Positions 1-41,619 of a stretch of 64,000 bases of DNA are shown one piece after another. The stretch is from assembly GCA_009760855.2 (NCBI GenBank), contig WPIO01000004.1:202001-266000 (forward strand). Reading direction: 5' to 3'. The notes beneath the pieces are model-generated. The model did no database searches, was not told the DNA's origin, and saw only the letters and a program-made list of their open reading frames with translations. The stretch comes from Cristatella mucedo (Eukaryota; Bryozoa; Phylactolaemata; Cristatellidae). Position 1 is the stretch's first letter. Every line of letters starts with the position of its first letter. A program made the translations under genes and the position numbers.

Positions 1-92
1 CCTTGAAAAGTAGGCCGTCAAAGCTTGTTGCCTCGACTAAAAAGTAGGCCATCGAAACCTCTTAACTCGACTAAGAGGAGATTATTAGGTAT

Positions 93-371
93 TTGTTTTC
101 TTTCTTGGTCATATTATTCCGCGGTTTAGCGAATGTCACAAGCGATTTTTCTATGGCGAGCGCATCAGCAGTCGGTAGAATGTCGCACATGGTTCCGCTA
201 CAGACCTTCAACCATGTCGAAGGCGAAGAAAATCTGTTAAGACAGCTGCTCCAAAAAGACTGGCTAAAAGAGTTTGCCCTTCGAACATTGTCTCCTATAC
301 TGAATGTACTGAGCACAGCAGCCACGATGGGCAGCGATAGGCGATATTCTTGCGCCTCCGCTAGCGGCTGA
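93..371 (+). other. Unassigned open frame at the left edge
   Basis: A 92-codon frame with an ATG is open here. Its product has no domain I recognise and does not resemble the part of the GluN2 amino-terminal domain that should precede 1697. A minus-strand frame overlaps it. Treat as unassigned; a degraded mobile-element fragment is possible. Confidence 0.15.
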
Positions 372-445
372 CCGGAACGGCGAGTCCTGATGGACCCTAG
401 GATTCCAAGTAACCTCCCGCAGCTGGTTCGTCTGGTCGTGAAACA

Positions 446-975
446 GGCAGCCAAGATAGAAGGAGGGGGCAGCCAATAGAGAGGGATTACAGCCAACCGA
501 AGAGAAAGGCAGTCAGTAAAGATGGAGGGCAGCCAAGAGAGAAAGGGGCAGCCAATAGAAGAGGAGGGCAGCCAATAGAGACGGATGGCAGCCAATAGAG
601 AACGAGGGAAGCCAATAGAGAAGGATGGCAGCCAATAGAAGAGGAAGGCAGCCTATAGAGAAGGGTGGCAGCCAAGAGAGAAGGAGGGCAGCCAATAGAG
701 AGGGAGGGCAGCCAATAGAGAAGGATGACAGCCAATAGAGAAGGAGGGCAGCCAATTGAGAAGGATGACAGCCAATAGATAAGGATTGCAGGCAATAGTA
801 GAATCGAACAGCCAATAGAGATGGAGGGAAGCCAATAGAAAAGGAGGGCAGCCAATAGAGATGGAGGGCAGCCAATAGAGAAGGATGACAGCCAATAGAA
901 GAATAGAGCAGCCAATAGAGATGGCGGGAAGCCAATAGAAAAGGAGGGCGGCCAAGAGAGAGGAGGTCGCAGCCT
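446..975. repeat. 20-bp minisatellite array
   Basis: About 26 tandem copies of a 20-base unit, close to gcagccaatagagaaggagg, run through this stretch with single-base variation and stay in register for over 500 bases. On the minus strand all three frames stay open for long distances, because the unit has no frequent stop. The long Trp/Leu/Pro-rich reading frames there are by-products and not genes. Confidence 0.93.
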
Positions 976-1696
976 ATAGATCCAAACCGTGAGACCTCCG
1001 TAGACAGGTGACGTGTGTCTTACAACGAATTAGTCGTTTAAGTGAGTGAAGGTGAAGGTCATTCTGCGATCGATTAGAACGTGCAGCACCCGCCGACCTG
1101 TCAAGCTGACCAGCTGGAATAACTTTGGCCACGGGCTTCAGCGATCTCTTAAAAGTGAAAAGAAAGTAATGGTTAGCTAGTCTCGCTACCTCGTTTATAC
1201 ATCGACAGAAGAGTCGGCTTGCGGGGCACTTCCGGCTAGCGAGTCTAGCGAGGCTTCGAGAAGCGCGCTCCGGCGATAAAAGAATAACTAGCGAGCGAAC
1301 GATGTCTCTGCAGTCTGCGCCTGCGTAGAGCGGAGCTGTACTTTGCATGCGAAGAATCAGCGTGGGCAAGGCTGCTGAACTCTGAAGGAATGCTCAAGCG
1401 AGTGAGAGAAAGAGGAAGGCAATTCGACTGACGACGACAGCGAGTCCATCAAACCGGTTGACGCTCGGAGCCGCGCCTTAACCTCGCGCCGCTGCCGCCG
1501 CGAGCGGTTGACGGCTAGCACCGGCTGCATTCGGCTTCGCGGCATTGCACGAAATGCCAAAGATGGCGACCGCGCCTTTTCGCCTCACGAAGGTGCGCCG
1601 CCGCCGCCGCTTGAGCGTTTTTGTCGTCGTCGTCGCGACTGTCCGCTCGTCACCGACTCGTTGGCATAAACGCCCTGCTACGGGCGGCTGCTGCAG
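976..1696. other. Intron or upstream region of GluN2, nothing recognised
   Basis: The left half is mixed sequence without a recognisable element. From about 1450 it becomes GC-rich with CGCCGCCGC runs near 1598 and 1970. No GluN2 amino-terminal-domain exon could be found here, so the preceding exons should lie outside the window. Confidence 0.4.
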
Positions 1697-25106
<23,410 letters not shown>

Positions 25107-25524
25107 CACGCAGCCTTGTGGGCGTGGTTGGACCGCTAACGAGAGGCCATCGATTATTTATCGCAATCGTCGCCCTGACAAGGACTGCTCACAGCCCCGG
25201 GCCCGCGATGGGAGGGGCTTCGGTCGCTCGTCGGCGCCGGATTATGTCGGCCGTGGGCGGGGCAACAGACGCGGGTTAAGGAAAGGTCGATCCTCAGCTG
25301 ATCGGGGCGATCCGCGACGGCTCGATGCGACGGCTGATGTACGTACGCAGACTGTACGATGGCTGCGCGATGCGACGGCCGCTGTGCGCAGACCGTACGA
25401 CGGCTGCTGGCAGACTGCACCCCACGCCCACGGTAACGAAAAGACGTACGTACGTAAGTACGTTTGCCGGCATACGCTTGTCTCGCGAGTACGCGATTTT
25501 AACTGCATCTGCGAGTTTTCGCGC
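25107..25524. other. Region downstream of the GluN2 candidate stop
   Basis: No coding exon is recognised. Short repeats around cgacggctgc and gtacgtac occur at 25318-25460. A LINE tail follows. Confidence 0.4.
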
Positions 25525-25760
25525 GTACTTTTATTCTGCAATAAAAAATGCTGATAAATTTAACTATGGTGCCCTAAAACAACTAAATCTTTTTATAAGC
25601 ACTTTACGTGAGCTGTAAAGGAAGGAATTATTTATCGATAAAGTGGCTCGGTGGCAGCACGCACAAGCATGCAAAGGGGAATGCATGCTAACCGGGCAAC
25701 CGCTGCCGGGAAATGTGTTTTTTTAGCTCCTTTTTAGATGTCGTCAAGTCAGGTGATATA
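25525..25760 (-). mobile_element. LINE family 1, 3' end fragment, minus strand
   Basis: The order ggtgccctaaaacaactaaa, tctttttataagcactttac, then tggtcgtgcgc-like 3' UTR words is a diverged reverse-strand version of the family end. Confidence 0.6.
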
Positions 25761-26134
25761 TATATAATTCATTTGTATAGTATCATGAGAGAATTTAATC
25801 GCCATCCAGGGCCTTTACCTATGCCGAAGGGTTAAAACGCAGGGTCAAGCTTGAAGCCATTTTGAACAGGGACACCAGATTTGCCAACAACGCAGCAAGC
25901 TCCCCGTGTCATGATACGTAAGGAGTTTAAATAAACACTCATCGAGCGGCGAATCAGCGTTCAGGACACTTCAAGCGTTCTAGAAACGTTACGTGAGTCA
26001 AGCTTGCTCCTTGGCTTCAAAGGTCTGGCTCCTTGCTGGTTCAAGGGCAGTAGCCTCTCGGATTCTTAGTAACTTGTGTGTCTCCATAGCTAACTCCAGA
26101 AAGTCACAGGCAAATTAAAGTAATGCACTGGACG

Positions 26135-26302
26135 GTGATAGCCCGGAAGGTAATGTGCTCACTACTCACAACCGAGGTCGTGGGGGGAGGTTCGAATTCT
26201 GAAGTGGGCGATCCTTTAATGCCAAGCTGCAAGCGACGTGGTGACCGCCGTTAAGGCAGTCTCTTCGGCCGCTACACGAATGACGATGTTAAATCAGCTA
26301 AT
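26135..26302 (+). mobile_element. tRNA-derived SINE, group A
   Basis: gaggtcgtggggggaggttc carries the B box with an insertion. It is followed by gcgatcctttaatgcc and tgttaaatcagctaatac. Confidence 0.8.
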
Positions 26303-26459
26303 ACTTCTTTCGTAGTGGAGTTTTTTCTAGAGTGCGTGTCCTATTATAGCGTAACTGCATATGCATAACTTGCATTAGCATAGTCTGCATATGGTAGCCA
26401 AAACAGGCTCTGTCTCGTAAAGCAAAAGAAAATTGAGAAGCGAAGCTGACGAAGCAGAG

Positions 26460-27080
26460 ATCAGCTAGAGGAAGTGAGACGCGCGGAAGCACCAGCAGAG
26501 GAATGAAGAGAGGCTGGAGAAGAGAGGGAAGGAAAGAGAATGAAGGAAGGAGAAGGAAGGAAGGAGAAGGAAGAAAGGAAGAAGGAATGAGAGACTGGAG
26601 AGAAGGTGCTACAGTCGGTAGCAGTCGCTGCGTAATAACTGTGGAAGTGAGCGGAAGTTTCAGAAGCTTGTCTAAAGAGAACCTGAGGACGTGCGGAGGC
26701 TGAAACGAGGGCAGCACTTTAGCTAAGTCTACGGGAGCCAAGCCACGGTAGGATTTATGGAACGAAGAGAATTCTTTTTTCGGTATCCTACGATCAACAA
26801 ACGAACCTACGCATCTCCTGACGCAGACACGACGCGCGGCTGAAGTTCTTGGGCTTATTAACCAATCTGGCGGCCATGTTTAATTGCAGGCGCTCAGTTT
26901 CAAGCTGGGCATAAGATGAAGGCAAGCTTCTTTCAATAGTACGGGACTTATCGTATCGAACTTTTTTGAATTTTTGAATTTTTTTTTATTGAACTTGACG
27001 CCTGAGCTCAGGCCGCAGCTTCTGAAGCCTTTAATGACTCGCTTTTGCACGGCAGCGACGGGGCTCAGTCGACGTCTCAG
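26460..27080 (-). mobile_element. LINE family 2 remnant with a purine-rich insert
   Basis: A minus-strand frame ending PVDLAKVLPSFQPPHVLRFS resembles the 3' half of family 2. The stretch 26500-26595 is nearly pure purine (ggaaggaa words) and may be an expanded simple repeat within it. Poorly preserved. Confidence 0.5.
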
Positions 27081-27639
27081 AAGACGATTTCTTTCGTAAT
27101 TCTAAAAACTAGAAAAACTTGGGAAACGCAGCTTAAAATATGAGCAAATTTAGCACGGCGAAGCATAATGGCGAAGGGAGAACACGATTCCTTCAGCCTT
27201 GCAAGCGGGAGCGAGGGATGGCCAGCCGTTTGGCAATGCCTTCCTCCGAGGTCTTAATCCTCCGCCTTTTAAATTAAGCAAAGCCTTGACAGCACCTAAA
27301 TTTGCAGAGACATATTCCGTTTAGTCGTGTCTCCTGCTCAGTACAGATTAAGTAGTTTCTGCGGCCGCCCGACGGACTCTGTATACACGCCCTGCGGCTC
27401 ATAGTTCACGATCCAGGCCGTGAGGTTCGAGTCATACAGCAATGTTTTATCATCCACTGGCAGTCGAAGTGAAGTCACTGTAACCCTTCCACCGCTACTT
27501 ATATGAGGCTTTTAAACTATTTACTCTTTACTTCACATTTTTTCTTATAATTACCAATTATAAGTGCATACTTTAAATTATCGGCGATGGCTCCATGGGA
27601 ACTATGACAAGAACTATTTGGCGTTCTTTGTCCTAATTA

Positions 27640-27970
27640 GTAATGTATGTAATGTATCTACGTCAGTAACTCCACAAAGTCATAAAGACCATGTGGGTGT
27701 TACGCAGGAGAGTTTTGTATAGCGCACTCACAGCCTAAGCGGCTTTCGGTACGCATTCGGTAGCCAACAGACTTCGTCTCACGCAACAAAGAGAAAGTGG
27801 GAAGCATAGCAGAGCTAGGAGAGCAGTTGAGGTAGTGAGTAGCATTGAAGTAGCAGCTCAGGACTGTTGAAAAAGATGTGCCATAATATAATGCATTAAA
27901 TAAATAGTGTAAAGCAAGATAACTATGGTCTTGGTGGTTTTGTACGCTAGCACGGACACATGTCTGCTCT
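27640..27970 (-). mobile_element. LINE family 2, 3' end
   Basis: The segment starting taatgtatgtaatgtatcta and containing cagtaactccacaaagtcat is the reverse complement of the 3' end seen at 37620-37805, and almost identical to 31655-31918. The near identity of two copies suggests recent activity. Confidence 0.85.
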
Positions 27971-28540
27971 ACCGACACCGGGGCTTGATAAGTGACATCA
28001 ACCGAGAACCTCCTTAGCTTGCTGTCAGAAAGCCTCGAAAGTTCCTGTTAGGGTTTTATACATATTTGAACAAATTTGTACCCGTTTGAACAAACGGGAT
28101 TTTTAGATTGACCTGCGAAAACACGCACCGTTAGCAGAATTCAGACCATTTATCTACTGTTAGGTTAGGTCAGGTTAGGCCCGCAACTGACTGAGCCTTG
28201 AGCAGAAAATAGCCGTTCACTGGCGATCGGCTGGTTGGTTAGAAATAATTTAATCCCTGGGCTTAATGTGGCACGTTGGACTGAGTGGGATCTGCAAACA
28301 CTGTGAGCTTGACCTTGGGATGATTTAAAAGGGCTGCGCGGTTGCAAAAAGGCTTACATACGATGTCCCAGGACTTGGTGGCATTTATGGAGCAGCTAAA
28401 AATCTGCATTTTTTAAATCTAAATTTTCCTCGAAGAATTTGCTTCATTCACTTGATGTCGTTTCTCTGCTTAAAAAATTGAAAAATTCTTCACGGAATCA
28501 CTAATCAATAGACATGCTTCCTTTCAAGTATAAGTAATAA
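27971..28540. other. Gene-free stretch, nothing recognised
   Basis: Only a short ttaggttaggtcaggttagg run at about 28160 stands out. No coding sequence was recognised. Confidence 0.4.
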
Positions 28541-28920
28541 TAATAATAATAATACATTTGATATATCGCCTTCAGAGAACTCAAGGGAAGAAGGAATCTG
28601 CGAGAGTTCATAGACGCGACTGGCATGTGTTATTGAGCAAGCCTAAGATATAGAGACGGTTTCCGTGGGCTGCACGAGGCGCTTTATGCGACCAAGAGCA
28701 CATTAATACCGGGATCCTTATTTAAACTGCATGTATGTTAATCGTATGTACTATTGCCCTGGAAGCCAGTAGGCCTTCGTGTAAGTATGGCGGCTGAGAT
28801 CGGTTTGCCTGTCTAGCAGCAAAAACTGGATTTCGCTCGACTGTCTTTGAATGGACGCAGTAGCTCTGGCGTGCTTGCAACTGACGAATTCCTGGAATAC
28901 ACTTGGTTCCTATCAGCATA

Positions 28921-30420
28921 ATAATAAAAGCACACTTGATAGAGCATCCTCAGAGAACTCAATCTTTTTCTAGGCGTTTACATTTGCTGCAAAGGAAGCA
29001 CGATCAAATGGTTAGCACAAGCATGCTCAATAAGCAACAAGAATAACATGGTTGTGGGTGACATGCACAGGGTCAGCATGCACGTATGGTTAGTGGTAGC
29101 ATGCACAGTGTCAGCATGCATAAGCCCATAAAGGACAAATCACAGGGACCCACTTAATGCCATCATAAATAGGTGCGCTTTCAGTTTCTTTTTAAATGTG
29201 GTCAAGTCAGGAGATGTCGTGAGTCGGGAGTGAGTTCCAGGCTTTGGGAGCATACGAACTAAAGGCACGGTTTCCAAAGGTATGAGGTGTGTACGAGGTA
29301 TAGGTAAACAGTTAGATGCCGAAAAGCGGGCGGTACTATGCTTAGCCTGGTGAGGGAGTAGATCTGATAGGTAGGCTGGAGCCAAAGAATGAAGGGACCT
29401 AAAAGTGAGTGACAAAACTTTGAAGTCGATGCGTTGCTTGACTGGGAGCCAGTGCAGGTCGGCGAGAAGTGGCGTGATGTGGCAATTGTGGAGCTCACGA
29501 CAGACCTAGCTGCAGCGTGTTGCACCAGCTGTAAATGCCTAACTGGACATGCTGGTAACCAGCAAGTACTGAGTTGCAGAAGTTAAGGCGGGATGTCACA
29601 ATTGCATGGACCAACTTAGATGTGGTATCCCTGTCTAAACAAGCCCAAATTTTAGCAACGCTGTACAGCTGAAAGTAGGCAGACTTGATTGTGGAACTGA
29701 TGGGGTCGTCTAATGAAAGGTCACTTTGGACTATGACACCTAGATTTCGTGCAGATTCAACAGGAAATATGCTGGCAGAGCTGATTTTAAGCGTCAGCCT
29801 TTTTAATTTCTGAATTACACTTGGTTTGCCCATAGCTATTAAGTTGGTTTTATCATCATTCAATTTAAGAGAGTTTGCTGCCACTCATGAGCAGATGTCA
29901 TCAATACATGTAGCAAGAGAGTTGAGAGAATGCGACGTGCTGGAGGGATCAAAGGGAAGGTACAACTGAGTGTCGTCTGCATAGAGGTGAAGGTCTAGAT
30001 TGCACTTGGCAATCACATCGGAAAGAGGATGAGTATAAACCATGAAAAGAACTGGACCAGACGCACAAAGCTCCGAGGTATCTCATATTTCAGAGGTTCC
30101 TCGGCTGACCTTCGCCTAGAGAGAGATAGAGTTCTCTGAGGGCTCTTTATCAAGTGCATTATAATTATTATTATTATTGTCTATTCACACCAATACTCTG
30201 GAGTCACTCACTGATAGGACTTGAACCGTTGCAGTGCAGTGCCAGTGACGCCCATGCGAGATGAGAGGCGCTCAAGAAGGGCTTGGTGATGAGTAAAACT
30301 TCCTTGAATCGATGTTCAGCTCTAAAGTTACAGCTGCTGACATCACGGATTTCAGAATATTTATTTTAGAGTGAACCCCAAGAAAGGGAAGCCAATTTTC
30401 GAGCCTGTCACTAGGAGCAT
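28921..30420 (-). mobile_element. LINE family 1, long minus-strand copy
   Basis: From its 3' hairpin and tail at 28921, the minus strand reads RT segments in order: SLTFRSLHSLAPAYLSDLLP, LNDDKTNLIAMGKPSVIQKL, NLGVIVQSDLSLDDPI and RLNFCNSVL. Several frameshifts break it. A 60-base plus-oriented tail fragment (30113-30180) interrupts it; the same LINE continues to about 30420 with actctggagtcactcactga, matching 12110. Confidence 0.88.
30113..30180 (+). mobile_element. Tail-only LINE/SINE insertion
   Basis: Only the terminal hairpin (cgcctagagagagataga and gttctctgagggctc) and an ATT tail are present, in the opposite orientation to the surrounding LINE copy. Confidence 0.75.
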
Positions 30421-30724
30421 AATAACAATTACAATAATAGATCGCTTTCGTGGCGCACCACGTGAGTTAAATCTCTAAATGGGTGCTTTACGGCTCACTG
30501 GAAACAAAATCAATAATCACCGGTTAGTGGCAAGCATGGCATCAAGCATGCAAAAAGCGAACAAGTAGCAAGCTTAGGTAAGCATTCTGTAGCAGCAAAC
30601 AGAAAGGTACTGATGGCCACAGGTTTTAATGACTTCTAGCCAGTAAAATGCTCTGAACTCTGCACCGGTCGCCCAATTCAACGTCGAGCAGAGATTCCCA
30701 CGCCCGGGACAAAGTGGGTCTTCG

Positions 30725-30885
30725 GGCTGTGATAACGGAGGAAGTAAGGTGCTTGCACTTCACGATTGAGTTCGTGGGTTCAAATGCTCCAGTGGGGGCG
30801 ATCCTTTACTGCCGACTGCAATTGGTGGCGATAGCCGTTTAGGCTCTTCAGCTGCTATACGAATGAGGCTTTTAAATCAGCTACT
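30725..30885 (+). mobile_element. tRNA-derived SINE, group A
   Basis: tgagttcgtgggttcaaatg gives the B box. The body gactgcaattggtggcgata and the end tttaaatcagcta follow in order. Confidence 0.82.
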
Positions 30886-31334
30886 ATATTTATAACTCTT
30901 GCTGTTCGCGGATGAGTGTGGCTGCTCGGGCGGAATGGCAGCTATATAGACCTGCAGGTCATGGCTATATCCTTATGCCTCATTCTCTCTGTATCCTGTA
31001 TCCTTATGCAAATTTTATGGACTGCTAACTGTAGCAAACAAGCTTATTGCCGATCCCACGACAAAGCCCCGAGCAAATAGCAGCTGATACACGGAACTTT
31101 CAAAACCAGCATTTTGACATTTTGATTTTATCAAGTGCATTATTATTATCCTCGGATCCAAAAAGTTCCAGCTACTGTTGCAGCATAACCCTTCTCAACC
31201 TCCTAGAAATGCTGATAGAACAATCTCTGATCCAACTTGACAAAGCTGAGCACCATTTTTCCTGCAACAGGTTCAGCATTCTGCCGTATGCTACACACTC
31301 ACCAGCTGAGCATGGCCCCTGCAGTTTCAGTGTC

Positions 31335-31338
<4 letters not shown>
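30886..31338. other. Intergenic stretch, nothing recognised
   Basis: No gene or known element was recognised except an isolated atcaagtgcattattatt near 31130, which resembles a LINE tail. Confidence 0.4.
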
Positions 31339-31339
<1 letters not shown>

Positions 31340-31365
<26 letters not shown>

Positions 31366-32255
31366 GTAATGCACTTGATAAAGCGCCCTCAGATAACTTA
31401 ATCTCTTTCTAGGCGCTTTACATTTGCTACAAAGGGACATGCAATTGAATGGTAAGTAAAATCATCCTTGAAAAACCAACAAAATGAATAATATGGTTAG
31501 GGGTGACATGCACAGGGTCAGCATGCAAATGTGGTTAGTGGAACGGGTCGTGGCAGACCAGCTGAACTTATATATCGAAACCTCACACCTTGCTAGTAAG
31601 TTCCAGTCTGGCTTTAGAGCTAATCACTCCACAGAGTCAGCATTGCTTAGGGTAATGTAATGTATCTCCTTCAGTAACTCCACAAAGTCATAAAGACCAT
31701 GTGGGTGTTACGCAGGAGAGTTTTGTATAGCGCACTCACAGCCTAAGCGGCTTTCGGTACGCATTCGGTAGCCAACAGACTTCGTCTCACGCAACAAAGA
31801 GAAAGTGGGAAGCATAGCAGAGCTAGGAGAGCAGTTGAGGTAGTGAGTAGCATAGAAGTAGCAGTTCAGGACCGCTGAAAAAGATGTGCCATAGTCGGCA
31901 GTTGGAGAGTAGATGTCGTTTCGTGGTATACAACGACCTACTTAGGAATGCAGACATGGGTACAGTGTCTCTGCTTGTTTTGCTCGATCTTTCGGCAGCT
32001 TTTGATACCATCAATCACAAGGTTCTTCTAGTGCGCCTCTCATCTCGCCTGGGCATCACTTGCACTGCCCTGCAGTGGTTCAGGTCCTATCTCAGTGGGA
32101 GACTCCAGAGTATTGACGTGAATGGACAAAGATCATCTGAGGTACCTCTGAAATATGGGGTACCTCAGGGCTCCGCGCTAAGTCCGGTTCTTTTCACGGT
32201 TTATACTCTCCCTCTTGCTGATGTGATTGCCAAGCACACTCTAGGCTTTAACTAG
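31340..32255 (+). mobile_element. LINE family 1 with 5' inversion, split by LINE 2
   Basis: The first part (31340-31541) is the family 3' end in minus orientation with an ATT tail. It joins directly at about 31542 to plus-oriented RT (acgggtcgtggcagaccagc onward). The RT is interrupted by a family 2 end at 31655-31918 and resumes at 31925 with VYNDLLRNADMGTVSLLVLL, DLSAAFDTINHKVLL and GVPQGSALSPVLFTVY. The head-to-head arrangement is the signature of twin priming. Confidence 0.85.
31655..31918 (-). mobile_element. LINE family 2, 3' end, nested
   Basis: Nearly identical to 27640-27890 in the same orientation. It splits the RT frame of the surrounding LINE family 1 copy between gcttaggg and gtatacaacg, so it inserted later. 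Confidence 0.87.
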
Positions 32256-33841
32256 TCAGGCATTTTATAGTCGGGTCGGAATTGATTATTAGAAATTTTC
32301 TTGGACGCCAAGGCACACTACAAAAAATAATTGCTGAGTCTTCAGATCCCGCACGACTTGAGCATAGTTTGACGGCAGCAGCGCCGATGTTTTATGATCG
32401 TCCTCACTTAACCTGTACTGGAATTTCTCTATTGACGTCGCAATAAAGCATATAATTGCCAGAATCTTTGTATGTCTAGTAAATCCTAATCCTATGTTCG
32501 ATTTTGCTCCCAACTCAATATAAACCACTAGGGATGCAAGATCTGCATTCAGAAGTCTGTTTGTCGACAGTTCAGCCACATAACAATGCATTATGCAAGC
32601 CTCGGCACCGGAGTGCAAGCTCGTGGCTAATGTGGAAATGACAGCTGTGTAGGCCCTGCATATCAACACCAGGCAAGGCTCTGCACTGGACTATAAGCTC
32701 CGAACAAACGGCTAAGAGCTGCGACCCGAACGAGCATGCGGCTGCATTAGGTTTTAGTCTGTAAATGTATTTTGCAGTATAATAAATACTAATACTCGTT
32801 CATTTTACAGGCACATCAACCACGAACAGACACGACGGTTACCATTGTTGCCACTGAGGCAGCAGAGTGGAGGTAAGGTATTGGGACAAGTCGGAACGAT
32901 CACTGAAGAAGCCGCAAGCCACGAGGACGGACAGCCGGGCAGAGACACGAATCAAGATCAATCGGCTTGAACAGTCCGCCTGTAGCAGTCGGGATGCAAG
33001 CGACAATGTCACAAAAGCACGACAACAATCGCAGGCGCATGCCAGCCAGCACGAACTGACGTGGCGAGAATGCGAGACAAAAGCCGGCGACCATCGAGTG
33101 AGCAGACAGACGACGGCACTGACCACGAGATCAGCTACTGGAAGCGGCTGGCTCGAGGCGGCGTCTGCTTTCCTGGAGGCGGCCGACTGCATTCCTAAAG
33201 TCGGCCGCAGTTGTCACCGTTGCCTTCAGCTGATCAGCCGAGGCGGTCAGCTTCCACAGCTCTTTCTCCTGTCAGGCAAAACAGATGCGATGACGCGGAG
33301 GGGGAGGGGGCGCCGCCGATGCACAGTCGATTACCTTTATACTGCTATGCACCAACCACTGACTGCTCGCTACTGCGGCCACTACTTAGGGTGAATCACT
33401 TCGAGCAAAGCGTGCTTCCTGGCTACTGGAAATGTCACATGCGCGGCACCAACAGAACTAGCAGGCACTAGATGCACTAGACTCTAGATGCACGCTAGCA
33501 CTACTAGGTCGGATGCGCTCTCTGCACATGCGCAGATCTGCGCATCCAGCGTCACACAGGACGGCGGCTGGCGACTCGCTCGCGATGTCACTTTCTTCGC
33601 GTGCTCAGAACCACGTCGTCGGTATTCAAAACGAGTCCTGTTTTTTTTTAACATGCGCAAATCAAAACAGCAGGCCACATTAACTGACAAGCGCTAGGAG
33701 GAGGAGGAGGAGAAGAAGCCCCCCTCCCTCCGGCTTTGCGGCCCTCTCCTCCGGCGCCCGTGCTTCCCGTGGTGCACTCGGGCGGCGCCGGAGCAGAAGG
33801 CTCTAGCAGAAGGCAGTCGCGCGAGAGCGGATTCCAATTAC
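32256..33841. other. Stretch 3' of the HAUS2 exons
   Basis: The remaining HAUS2 coding sequence may be here, but no exon could be supported. A plus-strand exon-like block sits at 32811-32872 (ttttacag before, gtaagg after). A minus-strand frame of 126 codons at 32289-32669 has no recognisable domain. Confidence 0.35.
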
Positions 33842-41511
<7,670 letters not shown>

Positions 41512-41619
41512 CAGGAAATCTGAAAGATGCACGCACTCTGAGACCGAGGGTCTTTCTTTACGCGTCCAGGGGGCGAGTCGACCTGTTCGGTGCAGTGGAG
41601 TGAAAGAACGGCCGAGCAC

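Noticed and set aside
513-935. Overlapping 100-142-codon minus-strand frames rich in Trp, Leu and Pro
   Set aside because: They are the three frames of a 20-bp tandem repeat and have no independent support.
28155-28185. Telomeric repeat of the TTAGG type
   Set aside because: Only about three imperfect units (ttaggttaggtcaggttagg) occur, too few to indicate a telomere or fusion site. The cataacctaacct run near 43190 is likewise short.
32289-32669. A 126-codon minus-strand frame as the missing HAUS2 C terminus
   Set aside because: Its sequence has no coiled-coil character and no splice site in the needed phase was found.
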